A stretch of DNA of 64,000 nt, from positions 289,001 through 353,000 of the forward strand of contig CM065388.1 of NCBI GenBank assembly GCA_033060915.1. The letters run 5' to 3'. The notes under the pieces were generated by a model. That model was not told the origin of the DNA. It searched no databases and was given only the letters and a program-made list of their open reading frames with translations. Below, in pieces: positions 38,311-50,208 of the stretch. The position numbers and the translations under genes are program-made. This stretch comes from Euryodendron excelsum (lineage: Eukaryota > Streptophyta > Magnoliopsida > Ericales > Pentaphylacaceae). How positions within the stretch are numbered: the stretch's first letter is position 1; each line of letters opens with the position of its first letter.

Positions 38311-41300
38311 ACCCAAGGGCGTTACTGAAAACATCATGACTGAGATAATGATAAATCTTGAGAGGCTGTGTGAAAGTTTTACCAGCCCTCCATCCAGTTT
38401 TAAAAAGCAGGTAAACCTAAAGAGACTAGCAATAAGAACATAACCTGAGCGCCAAAGTATGCAAGCTCAGCTGCCTCTTCAAAGGTCAAATATGGTACAG
38501 GTTCGGCACACGGATGAATGCTAGGATCACAAGTCAATACACCATCAACATCCTTCCACACCTGTCAGCATTAGGAAAATAGCTTTTACATATGTTCAGT
38601 TAATGAAAAATCGGAAAAGCATTCATCATGCATGCTTCAGGGTTTGAACGGACCTGAATCTCTCGTAAGCCAAGGGCTTTACCAATGGTTGTTGCTGTCA
38701 AATCACTTCCACCCCGACCCAAGGTAGTTACTGCACAAGATTTCCAACCCTACAATTAGGACAGCATATAACTTGATTAAAAAGCTGCTAAAAGACTGAT
38801 TTAAGTTGACTTGAAATAAGAAAATTCTCAGCTAATATATAAACAGTGAGACAGTAAAAAAAAACCTTTCCAAGGAAGCCAGTGACAATGGGAATTGCCG
38901 GATCACTGATCCAGTCACTGTGTAATCTCTTAGCAACAGCTGGGTAAGTAGCTTCCAAGATGTCCGCATTTGTGAAGTCATCCGTAGTTATAAAACCAAT
39001 GTCAAATGCATCGTACTGCAGAACATTATGTTGGTGGATATATCATAAGAATGAATACTACCTTCTACAACAAGGAAAGAAAAGAACAAGCCAGCAGCCA
39101 ATGTAAAAAACATAGAATGATCTAAAGGGCAAGATTGAAGAACCAAAATGATAGCATTGGACAACATGGTAATGCAGGGATCTAAAATAGCTTCTGGTGA
39201 CTAATGCAAATATTTTCAACTTCCTCTCTCAAGCCAGAGTGCAGCAGAATGTTAGATCAACCAGAGTTACATAAGATATCCTCCTAATTTGAAAATATTG
39301 GTCAAATTTCATGCCACCCTTTAAGCTAGACGCTGAAACAGAATATCCGATAGCATCCATTATCTTTCCAGTTGGAGGAAAAGAGCCAGCTGGCATTTGA
39401 TAGGGCTATAACAAACCAGTTAATGCAACCCTCTATGTAGGTAATATTGCAAAGATTAGAAAATAAAATAATTAAGGCAACAAACTTAATTGCGCTCTTG
39501 ACCAGTACGCCAATGGCCATATAGATCAACAGGAAAGATGCAACAAATCAATGGACATATATATGTCAATTATTTTCAGATATTGGTTAGATGTAAGCAA
39601 GCAACTTGGATTCAGAGCAGATATAAAAACAGACAGAAGAGTATTCTATATTACAATACCGAAAAAGGTGTCAACCAACCTAAGAAGCACGGACAAGGAC
39701 ATTGACATGGCATTTTAAAAAATGCAAGACACAAGACAGCAAAGACACGACATATATATAGATATATATAATATATATATATATTTTTCTACTGTATATA
39801 TGTTGTATTTAGAAATATTTTCCTCAAAGATAATGAAAAAATGCAAGATAATACTAATTAAAACTAAAAATCATGTATTCCATAGTTCATATTAAATTTG
39901 GTTTAAAACCATATTGCTTTATTTTGCAATTTGATCCCAAGTTATGTTCTTCAAACATATTATATGTTTTATTTGAGACTAAGTGATGGACAAGGGTGTC
40001 CAAGTGATGGACACACGTGTCTTCCAAGTGTCCAAGGTGTGTCCGGTTTTAAAAAGTTAATAAAAAATAGGATATGTTTGGAAGCATGTCTGACACGTAT
40101 CGGGAAGTGTCCGACGAGTGTCGTGTCCGATATGGACACGGCACCTTCTTAAAAGTGTCGGTGCTTCTTAGCAACCAACTTTTCTTCTTTTTCATGAGGG
40201 GGAACTGAATTGGTAAAGCTTTATGATCCATTTACTGGCTCAAAGCTTGCTAGGGATCAAGAAACTTCAAAAACCTGAAAGAAACTAACTGCTAAAGTAG
40301 CAGTTGCAGCCTGCAGTGTAACTCCGAGATTGGCAACTAGTAAAATGCCAAAGATATTTGATGCCTGTTCGGCATATTTATGAAAAAAAAAATCATGTTT
40401 TGCCACTGAGCTGGACATCTCAGTCTTGTTATTTTTCACCAGTACAAATATCAAGATGATGAGTTGACTAATTAAGTACCTTGTCTTGTAATGGTAAGTA
40501 CCTTGTCTAGTTTAATCTTCCACAAACTAAACTTGTCCTTTTTTTTTCTCTTTCTTAATGAGGCTTTCCAATTATAACTAAAAGAATATGACACCAAAAG
40601 TTCAAATTTTTATCTACTGGGAGAATGATGAAATGATGGTAATGAATTCCGGAAGTTACTTGGTATACTAAACATGGAAAGAAGTGGTCAGAAGAAGCAT
40701 ACTTGGCGTGCTCTGGCACCAATTTTATTCAAATATGCAGCAAAAACTCTTGTGGACATGCATTCCCCAAATGAAACTAAATAATCTCTCGTGCGGAGAG
40801 TCAACTCTTTTATCCTAGCAATGCCCTTCAAAAGCTGCTCCAGTTCTTCTATGTGTGCTGCAAAATGACTCAGAGAGTGGGAAAGACTAGGATGAACACC
40901 CACTCCACATATTAAAATCATTGGAATGGTAGCGAATAAAGGAGATAATGCGCAGAATTATTGATCAAAGCAAGTAGTGGATTTGTATCAAAAGACAGAG
41001 AGTTAATTGGGTTACCAACTCACCAGAAATAACAGAAGCATCGACTCCAAGCTCTTCTACTGTCCTGAATGAACAAAACCACACAATGAGGCACACATGG
41101 ATGTTACTGAGGATTGTTTGTAAAATGAAATTTATGATCCCTGAAAATATGAGAAATCCAAAATTGATAACCTTAGATGCAGTTCCTTGATAAATCTGAA
41201 CTCATCAATTTTAGACGCCTGCGAATCACCATAACTCACTGCCTTTTCTCCAGCCTATGGCATCCAATTACACATTGGAACTTAGAATGACGCAGCAGCA

Positions 41301-41835
41301 CAATTAAACCCTAAAGTCTAAATACAAGTAAACACACAAAATATTACACACACACACACATATATATACACAAATCATACGCAAGCAGAGAAAGAATTGT
41401 TCGTACAAGTAGAAGATTGTTGGTAGTCTTCCCCATAGCAGAGAGTACAATGACAGGCCCCTCTTCAGGGAAGCTAAGAACGAGATCAGCAACTTCTCTC
41501 ATTCTCTCAGCCGACGACACCGACGATCCACCAAACTTCATCGCACAAGTCAGTTCCTCCACATGTCCACCAGACCCACCTCGGCTTTCCCTCACTCTCT
41601 CTTCGAGCCCAGCCTTAACGACTCGTTTACAACGAAACTTCAACAAGACTCCACTTGTACAAGCACACTCCTCGAATAATCGATAAGGTGAGGAGGAGGC
41701 CACCGGTTCTACAAATTTGAGCCGACTGGATGCCACTGAGAGCGACGGCGTCGGTGTGGTGCCCCAGATACTCGACGAATTCAATTCCTTGTGCGGAGGA
41801 GTTCTTACACCAGAAATCTGGAGAGAAGCTGACAT
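35694..41835 (-). CDS. AK: Monofunctional aspartokinase, chloroplastic
   Basis: It phosphorylates aspartate in the plastid, the first step toward Lys, Thr, Met and Ile. There are thirteen exons: 41835-41407, 41254-41172, 41064-41024, 40857-40703, 39015-38866, 38749-38654, 38561-38445, 37945-37826, 37742-37650, 37567-37451, 36359-36243, 36016-35954 and 35849-35694. They total 578 codons in one frame. Residues 1-95 look like a transit peptide. MKFGGSSV (99-106) is the nucleotide/substrate signature. TTLGRGGSD in exon 6 and VWKDVDGV in exon 7 are further kinase motifs. Two ACT domains follow (about 400-570), with [26 protein letters not shown] and QGASKVNISLIV-like strands. There is no homoserine dehydrogenase part, so this is the monofunctional class, usually inhibited by lysine. 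The intron after exon 10 has a GC donor. Intron 4 holds a transposon and intron 7 a poly-C run. Confidence 0.95.
38265..38310 (+). repeat. 46-base C homopolymer in aspartokinase intron 7
   Basis: An unbroken run of C from 38265 to 38310, followed by ACCC. In the aspartokinase transcript (- strand) it would be a 46-base G run, 135 bases after the donor of intron 7 (37946-38444). It is either a real G-tract or an assembly artefact. Confidence 0.9.
39680..40171. mobile_element. Non-autonomous DNA transposon, 492 bp, in aspartokinase intron 4
   Basis: The ends read CTAAGAAGCACGGACA at the left and, inverted, CTAAGAAGCACCGACA at the right, 15 of 16 matching. Perfect 8-bp direct repeats CAACCAAC flank it at 39672-39679 and 40172-40179. 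An 8-bp duplication suggests the hAT superfamily. The interior is AT-rich with GACACG words near the right end and has no transposase, so it is a MITE-like passenger. Confidence 0.82.
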
Positions 41836-43680
41836 TTTTTTTTTGGGAACCAGATAGTAGAAACGATACGATTTAGAGCTTGTGGGTAGTATCGAGAATG
41901 ATGCGATTTAGAGCGCGAGCTAACGTCAAAGTAGACGATGATTAGCTTTAATAGTGCGTGAATTGTGATATTTAAGGCCCTTTGATTTTGCAAATTGAAT
42001 TATTGACTTTATATGATTTAAAAGAACCTATCAACATTAGATTTTCGTTGAATAAAATTCAGTTTGCAAAAATCCGGGTTGTTAAAATTGTTACGGCCAA
42101 AAATATAAATAACTATTCAATTGCAACTTCTAAAGGGTTAATTAAAATGGTCCTTCACACATTTTTAGAACCAAACACAGAAATTTTAAGCTCTGAGCCA
42201 AGCTTTATTTGAAACAGTGTGAGTTTATCCCTTTGATAGGGTGCAATAAAGTGAGAGTTTTATTCCTTTGCTACTTTGGAAGCTAATTCAAGTCACCAAG
42301 CTGGCTGTGGCTGACCAGCCACGCTCAAGCAGAGCTAAGTATTGGCGGTGGTGCGTGGTTGAACTTGCGGCAGATCTCATTGTAGCGTATATTGACGGGC
42401 GGGCCCGAAATAACTCATCGCGTGTATGACGTTTTGCAAGAGCTATGCCGTTTACGAGAGCACCAAGAAATGGACCATCACTCACAATGAACGCAAGTGC
42501 GAAATACTTTGGAAAGGTTAAGATGAGCATCTCAACCTTTTTAACTGTAGGTGCATTTTCATCGACATGAGCTGCCCATGCAAGAGAAGGATATCATCTC
42601 CGAAGAATAATACCTTGTAAGTCGAAATGGTTGAAGACAACATCTGCTATCTGTAATTTGGAACCTGATATTGAGGGAACTATACTCACACGATTCAACC
42701 TTTCCAAAGTACATCATTAATGGTTTCATCCGAAATTGGTTTTTACCGGCATTTCAGAGAAAGCCAGCCAACCACATCTGTTATCCTCCTGCATACGGAT
42801 ACAACTACATCATACCATGAAAGCCAGCTGTATCCTTAAGTGCTGCTTCGATTTGGCTAGGCTGAATCTCCACACCCTCCTTGCATTACTGATGAATCAA
42901 AAGAAACAAGTTCTTTTCAGCTGACCATTAAATGATCTAGATCTAAGGTTGCTAATAATTCTTCCCCCAATGATCTCACTCGTAGATGGTGTAAGAATAA
43001 TATGTAATAGTCATAGAAAGAGGTCTGCAGCATGGATAAATATCCTGAATGAACAGAGCTAATATAATGTGCAAAAAAAGTGATGACCAGAGTTATGTTG
43101 CAGCATGGATAAATCAACTGCAGTTATGTTGGGCACATCTGTGAAGTGAATAAGTTTGGATCACCAGAAATCAAAAAACAATGAAAGAAATACTCATGTA
43201 AAGTTACTCTGGACTGTCTGCAAGCTCACATGGCTTTGAGCTCATCTGATCACCAGTTCACTAGTAACTATTCTAAGTAGGACCACCAAATAGCCATCTC
43301 AGATGCCCTTGTCACTTGATATGACAGCTGGTACAAATATTGTGCTGTGGACAGACAAACCCAGAAGGTAAAATGATAGAATTTTGTTCTATGATCGATG
43401 AAATGAGATGATGCGGATCCAGTTTTTTAAGTCCATCACCCTGTTCCATGATGCCATCCCTATTTAATTTGATCTCATCTTCCAGAAAGATTTTCAAATC
43501 CCACTTCCAACCCTGGGTTCAATTTAAAGGTCTGCAAAATCTATATATCCATGGAACCTCATATATGGTTGCAACCTGGGTTCAATTTAAAGGTATGCAA
43601 AATCTATGGAACCTCATATACGAAATCTTGATTAAGTTCTTGCTGCCCAGTACAAAAACAATAGGAATGAGGAAGATTAC
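41836..43680. other. Spacer between aspartokinase start and ICE-like pseudogene
   Basis: The proximal part must contain the aspartokinase promoter. 42290-42560 is more GC-rich than its surroundings and has a - strand ORF that I do not recognise. I looked here for the last exon of the ICE-like gene (normally about 25 residues) and did not find it. Confidence 0.45.
43508..43623 (+). repeat. Imperfect tandem duplication, about 65-bp spacing
   Basis: CCTGGGTTCAATTTAAAGGT is present at about 43511 and 43576, each followed by TGCAAAATCTAT and TGGAACCTCATATA words. The second copy lacks about 8 bp. It lies just beyond the last recognisable exon of the ICE-like pseudogene, where its terminal exon should be. 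Confidence 0.85.
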
Positions 43681-46182
43681 CTCAGCTCGGAAAACATCCA
43701 AAGCAAACCCATTGAAACAGCTTAAGGTTGCTTGTTGAATATCTAAACCAAGGTTATCCAAAGCCCTCATAGTGGAGATTAATAGACCGCAGTTATGAGC
43801 ACAAAACATGTGGATATTGAAAGTCCCTTCTCCTGCCACCTTGACTTCAACCTATAAATTCAGTAAATAGACAATGACACAAAGAAATATCCATCAAACA
43901 ACATGCTTACTAATATAAATGCTAATGAAAAATGGAAATCAAAAGAGAAGTTATAAAATTTGATTTGAAATGCAAGAAACACAGTACAATTAGAGGGACA
44001 AATTGCCATTGTAGCAACAAGAACGTACACAAGCAAAAGCATTTTGTAGTGATGGAGCTATAAATGTATAATAAGTGATGCATGTCAAACAAACTGCAAG
44101 AGGTGATGGACAATTTTAAATTGAAATTAGGGTCTAGAAAGCTGCAATAAGATTGATAGAATATTATGAACAAATGGCACAGAATTCATCAATGTGCAGA
44201 AAATTGTCAAAGACTACTGAGATTTACCGCAGGAAGCTGATTGCTAGGACTTGCCAATGAACTCTGGTAGAACTCTTGTAGAACTCTTCCTTGACACCGC
44301 ATGATAGGGTAGGTGCAGCAACTTTCAAAGGGACCGAGTTTGTGGTAGAATGTAGTGAAGAGCCAGGTCCAGTTGATTCCAGTTCATTATTAAGGTCCTT
44401 GATCCTTTGCTGAAGCTGCTTCAAGTAATCAATGGCATCTACAAGAATGGAAGCTCTATCCATCTTTTGACACAAGAATATTTTATTCCCATAATCTTCG
44501 TAGTTTGTGAAAGAACAGGTAAATCAATATGGCTTCAGAAGCAATCCAATAATGCCATCGAGCAACTACACACAGCCAATATCTTGGCTGCATAATCCTG
44601 TAAAGTAATTCAATATTAAGACAAAGGCAACTTCTCATTCATTCTGCCCCTTACCAACACTCCATACCCCACCGAAAAAAGAAAAACTATAAGGAAAAAA
44701 TATTACAAGTAAAATACGTAAACCTATAAACTGAGCCAAATTTTTAACCCAATCACACCCCTTATGTTTCATTCTGACTCTGTCTAACATCCCTCCTAAT
44801 CCATGGGGTATAAGCAATTACAGGTATAACAAAAGAGGAGATATTAAATCAAACAACAAATGCTAATATTGCATATTTAAACGGGTGGGTTGGAGTCTTG
44901 GAGAGTCTTCAATACCAGGAAGAATTAGAAAGGAAAGGCTAAATACTTACAATGTGTAAAGCATAGCTGAACTGCAATTCAAATTTTAAGATAACCAAAG
45001 ACCACACAATACAAACTCTCGGACAAAGAAAGCTATTCTTGGAAGTTCGAAATTATATTGCCAGGAGAGATATGTGACCTTGCTAATCTTTGGGACAATA
45101 GACCTCAGCGTGTAGAGACTATCATTAAGCTTCTTTCTCCGTCGCCTCTCTGCCATGAGATTTTTTTTGCAGTAAGTCCCTTCTTTTGCCGTTTTTGATC
45201 TTTTCTTATCATTGCACTACAAGAAAATAAATAGTCGCCACCATTATTTGCGTTCTCCTCGACTTTGTAACTCTGATTTGGCTCGTCTGAGTCAGAATTC
45301 AAACCCGACCCAACAAGTTCGTCCATCTCACCATCTCCATTGTGGTTGTTCTTCCATAACATCCCCTGTTCTTCCTCTATTGGCCTCTTGCCTTTGACTC
45401 CAGTGACACTAGTCTGAATTTGAGAACCTTCTTCGCAGGAAACCCCGTAATCCCCCATCGATTCTGGTGAATTCTGCCCGGTTCTGGTTCTCTTCTGGAA
45501 AAGAGTGGGATGAGAACCGATTGAGGGCGAAATTCCAAGAGGTGTCAGTACCTTCGCTCTGTTCAGAGGCAGAGGATTCGCATAACAATCAAAACCCTGG
45601 AAACTCGATAGGCTAAAACCATTGCCAATGGCTGCGCCACCACTATTTTCAACCAATGGAAGCAAATGGGTCGCCGGATATTGCGAAAGGGAACTCAAAT
45701 CAGCATCAACTATCGGTTGTTGTGAGTACAAACCGTTGATCCCCATCAAACCACCATGTGGTCTGTTCATAAGAACAGGGGAACCCAAAGTTTGGTTTTC
45801 AAGTAATGACTCGAGGATCTCCGTGTCACAAACAAAATCGAAAGCGTATGTCAGAAGCGTAGTTACAGATGGCGAAGAGCAGCGGTGACAAGCATGGTCT
45901 GGGCTGCAAGAACGACCTTGAGTGCGTTGGGTCGAGACCGAGCAATGAAGATGGCCTCGGCGAAGACGAACAGGATGAGTCTATAGAAGGCAAAATCACA
46001 TTCTGTGTTAACCTGTGATTCTGAGATAACGATTCACGGTTGTCTTGTGGGCTCTGAAAGTCATGGGAAGACTGCTGAAATGGGTAATTGTTGCTGTTCA
46101 CGAACCTGTTAATGTCATTGCTTTCAAGCACCGGGTTGAAGGAAGAGAGGGAACTCATCTCGGGTTTGATATCTTCTTCCAT
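43681..46182 (-). pseudogene. ICE1/SCREAM-like bHLH gene, three frameshifts
   Basis: ICE1/SCREAM factors are nuclear MYC-like bHLH proteins for cold response and stomatal fate. Recognisable exons: 46182-45079, 44463-44228 and 43851-43681. Exon 1 has an acidic N-terminus, a PTLFQKR-type segment and the basic region MAERRRRKK. Exon 2 has the helix 2 segment [17 protein letters not shown]. Exon 3 has the C-terminal ACT-like part, with [23 protein letters not shown] and [13 protein letters not shown]. Breaks: an extra base near 45847-45850 (stop soon after), a run of eight A near 45161-45168 that is one short for the frame entering the basic region, and an 11-bp tandem duplication at 44267-44288. 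The final exon (about 25 residues) is not found. The first two breaks could be assembly errors; the duplication is unlikely to be. A copia element sits 47 bp before the ATG. Confidence 0.85.
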
Positions 46183-46229
46183 GCTGTTGTTTCTGTTAAG
46201 TTCAATTATCTTAACTATAATATTGAGTT

Positions 46230-46630
46230 TGTTATAAATTAAATGAATTTGAGGTAAACAAAATATTCAAACACAGTATATAAGAAAATTAGTTCTTCTG
46301 GAACTGTCAAATAATAATTCAATAGTTCTTCTAGAATTATGGGGATAGAAATTCTTGATCACTTAAGCATATATTGCTTCATAAGACAAAAGATACAGAC
46401 AACAAAAATTTAAATAGTTGACCTACACTCTTTGCTTTTTCCTTCCTTATCTTTTCCTCTTCTTTTTTCTCTTCTTTTCTCTCTCTCTCTCTTCTGTCTC
46501 TCTCTCGCTTTTCTGTCTCTTTTTTCTTTCGCTCTTCTCTCTTTCTCTCTTCCCCTCTTCCGTTTATATAGGCAAATATAGTGGTAGGTTACAAATCACG
46601 TGTTATTCACCAATCAACTATTTCATAACA
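46230..46630 (-). repeat. 3' LTR of copia B
   Basis: 401 bp. It carries a TATATAAA box on the - strand (at the TTTATATAGG word near 46563) and a CT-rich stretch. It lies directly upstream of, and in the same direction as, the ICE-like pseudogene, so it could act as a substitute promoter (inference). Confidence 0.9.
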
Positions 46631-46824
46631 CTCCCCCTTGAATGACCGCCACAAGAAACCTCATAAAAACCGTAGTGAAAGAAAAATGGGTGCGCTAAAA
46701 ACTGCCTCGTTAAAACATTACCAAGAAAAACCCTATGAGAAAAAAACTGTTGACGAAGGAAAAATAGTACAATTTGCGACTCCCCCTCATTTATACATCT
46801 AGTATAAAGTTAAAGTTTATAGCT

Positions 46825-47142
46825 TCAATTGTTCAAAGCTTTAAGACGACGCATGCCAATGTTGTGTATCAATTTCTCAAATGTTGCAATTGGGAGTGCT
46901 TTAGTAAATAAGTCTGTCAAGCTGTCACTTAAACGTATCTGCTGGACATCAATATCACCGTTTTTTTGAAGTTCATGTACATAAAAGAATTTTAGGGATA
47001 TATGTTTGGTTTTGTCACCTTTGATGTAGCCTCCCTTGATTTGTGCAATACATACTGCATTATCTTCATATAATATTGTTGAGGTATCTTTGATCGAGGA
47101 TAGTCCGCAACTATTTTGAATATGTTGGATCATTGATTTCAA
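46825..47142 (-). pseudogene. Copia B RNase H remnant
   Basis: The - strand translation is the C-terminal end of copia RNase H: a YEDNAVCIAQIKGGYIKGDKTKHI-like core, then SDSLTDLFTKALP and a GMRRLK tail before a stop. It is in frame over about 105 codons but lacks the upstream half of the domain in the same frame. Confidence 0.88.
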
Positions 47143-47285
47143 CCAAATGCATTCTCGACTTACTTCATGAATTGTGATGATCTTAGAATGATTTGAAGAA
47201 GTTGCAGTATTTCACAGATCGCCAAGATATTGCAGTGCTACCATAGGTAAATATATACCCGGTTTGTGATCGTGTTTTATGTGGA

Positions 47286-47537
47286 TCAAAGAGATAACCA
47301 GCATCTATATAGCCAACTAACTCTGCTGCTGGTCCCTTTCCAATGCTGTTGAGTTGGCACAAAACTATATCTTACCAATACGTTGACAGAGAATGTGATA
47401 TCAAGTCTTGTACAATTTGCAGGAGATATAAAAGCACCGATTGCACTAAGATATGGTACTTCAGGATCAAAAAATTCGTCATCATCTTCTCGAGAATGGA
47501 AATGAGCTATCTTGCTGTACATCAAGTAATCAAACAT
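47286..47537 (-). pseudogene. Copia B reverse transcriptase C-terminal remnant
   Basis: The - strand reads DPEVPYLSAIGAFISPANCTRLDITFSVN, then VRYSFVPTQQHW. This matches the linker between reverse transcriptase and RNase H in plant copia elements (usual form: L-AIGAL-YLANCTRPDI-FSVNLLAR). The frame is broken on both sides. Confidence 0.85.
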
Positions 47538-47539
47538 CT

Positions 47540-50208
47540 ATTGGAGAATTTCAAGGGTGAGCTTGTTCAATATAACATTTTTCTATATATGTCAACTAAT
47601 GAATAAAATTCTTTCTGACAAATGCTTAATCTGCAAGACAAGATAATAATTTGTTCTCTCAAAGTATTTTAAGTTCAAGTTATTATTTAAATAACTAGTA
47701 GTTTTTGTAATCTCTTTCAGAAACCAATAATATTCAAAATTGCAATAATAAGAAATTTAAATTCCAAAAATAATGTATGGATAATTGTACTATTCACATA
47801 TCTTTCAATCAATATTTATTGGGATAATTGTACCATCTACGTCCAGATTGGTATAACCCATACAAAAATTTTCATACATATATCATTACGTAATCCATCA
47901 TATGAATAAACTGTTATACAATCATTAGATGCATATCCAGTTCTTCTGAGACTGACAAACTAATCAATAATATGAATGTAATTGTATCTTTATAGGATAT
48001 AATTTCTTATTTAGTCAATACCAAGTCTCTGCGAGAAACTTTCTGGTACGAGCTATGCTTTATATCGCACTATTCTATTTTCTCATTGCACAAATACTCA
48101 TTTGTATCAAACTGGTTTTACATCTTCAGGTGGGTGGACTACTGGTCCGAATACTTTACAGTTTCTGGTGTTTGAACTACAAGTCCAACATTTGCTGGTG
48201 TTTGGACTACAAGTCCGATATTTTCATCTTCTGGTGTTTGAACTACAAGTTCAATACTTTACATTTTGCTAATGAGTTTAATTCTAACTCAATAATTTCT
48301 TTCATTTTGATCGATCATATTATCGACTATCTATGGTTTAGTCTCTGCATTACTTCTGGTAATTATTAGAGTCACTTTAAATAGAAATATGTTAGCACCA
48401 ACAATGTTATTTCTATTCTATCGTTCTCCAGTTATCTTATTGTTATTCATTGAGATCTCATTATTTTCAGGTACTATTTCATTTGCAGGGGATATCTCTT
48501 TAAGAGATTTCTCTTCTGGAAATTCTTTTACAAGAGTTTCTTCAGAGAGTTAGGATAATGGAGATTCCTCGTCTGGAGGTTCATTTTCGTCTTTAAGAAA
48601 TTGCTCTTCAGGAGTACCTTCTTTAAGAAAATTCTCATTTTGTTGTGCTTACACCGACATTCCTCTCACGCTTTAAGCGCTTTGAAATTATATACTATTA
48701 TATGAATATATGATCCTACATGGCAAATGCTTCAGGCAATTAATTTGCAATCATATATAAGTACATAATTCCTTTGCAATCATCTTGTCCAAGGATCAAG
48801 ATGAAACAGTTTCACAACATTCTAATTAATCTCACAGCATTACGTTACGTCTTATCTCCCCCCAATGGTGGAAAAACTGACTCCATATAAGGACTATCCG
48901 CAAAATATGAAAGTTAACAGTAAATAAATATGCAACCATTGTATATAAAGTTATATTAGTATCACAAAGTAAACAAATAATTGTTTGGCAAAAAGAATCT
49001 TCTGATTCTTTAACGGATGTCTATAAAAATTGTATTGGACATATCATTGTTGATCCTGGATGACCAAGACAATCAAGCCAAAATATAAAATTCTTTTTGG
49101 ATCAAATTATTTCTGGTGCATCACTTCATTAACACTCTCGATACTGTTACTGCTGGAGCACGTTCGGGACAAAAAATAGAAATATATTTGTCTATCATAT
49201 CTTCATCAGGAAGATTTCTTTCACATCATTTTCATTGTAGACGTATTTGAATAATAAAAATTGTACTCATTCTTTTATTTGGCAACACTATACTATATTA
49301 TTGTTATTACAACTTCCAGTGCACTAAATCATTGTCTTGCAATTTCAGGTGCATTCAACCATAAACTTGCAACTTCAGGTGCATTAAATTATAATAAACC
49401 TTGTGAAAAATAACAGTCTTCTAGCACTTGCATTTTCAAATAGTCAATGATGATATAATGAGAAACCAAATTAGGCAGCGTCCATTGAAATAATAGCAAC
49501 AATATAAATTAAAGCAATAGCAGGCGCCAAACCGTCCTTATAAAATAACAATAATTAAATAAACTGCGTGCATGTCTTAATAAATATTCTATAGAAGCGC
49601 TTGATTTATTTCATTGTATTTTGAAAATCACTACTTCTGGAATGATCTAAAAATAAAATATTTAAAACAACACACATAATAAAATCTGACAATTATCAGT
49701 GAATAATCATGTAAAAATCTCTACCAAACATATAAGTGGGTATTATAATAAATAGCAACTGACAGAACGGTGAAAAGTATTACCGTACTATTGATTACAT
49801 ATTATTTATTATATATTACTATACAATTACTATTCATTATTGTTCATGAATAGTAGAATGAATAGTAAACTTCATTCGATCGATATATATATATATATAT
49901 ATATAATATCACTATTTTTTTTTCATTGTAACTTTCAATCGAGACATCAAAATATAGTCAAGTCACATGTCTTTGAAAAACTATTGAAATAAGAATTCCA
50001 GATTTATAAATATCATAGGCAAAACATGCAAGATCTGAGAGAAATAAAGTAACAAAGTGTTGAAATAAATACTATTCATTTAAACAGTTGAACTACTGTT
50101 CATACTATTCATGCGAATTGAGTGAATAGTAAAGAAGTCAAAATGAAGATAAATTACACATAAAATGAAAGAAGAACACAAAACACTTAGAGTATCGTGC
50201 TGATAACG
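47540..50208. other. Non-coding interior of copia B
   Basis: AT-rich sequence within the element where gag, protease, integrase and most of reverse transcriptase should be. It contains three copies of a CTGGTGTTTGAACTACAAGT word at 48167-48260 and repeated CAGGTGCATT words near 49350-49385. No domain is recognised on either strand. Confidence 0.6.

Noticed and set aside
38123..38443. ORF with a long proline run
   Set aside because: The prolines are the 46-base C run in an aspartokinase intron. No domain is present on either side.
43300..43500. Last exon of the ICE-like gene on the - strand
   Set aside because: An acceptor-like CCACAG is present near 43342, but the following codons do not resemble the conserved C-terminus of ICE proteins.
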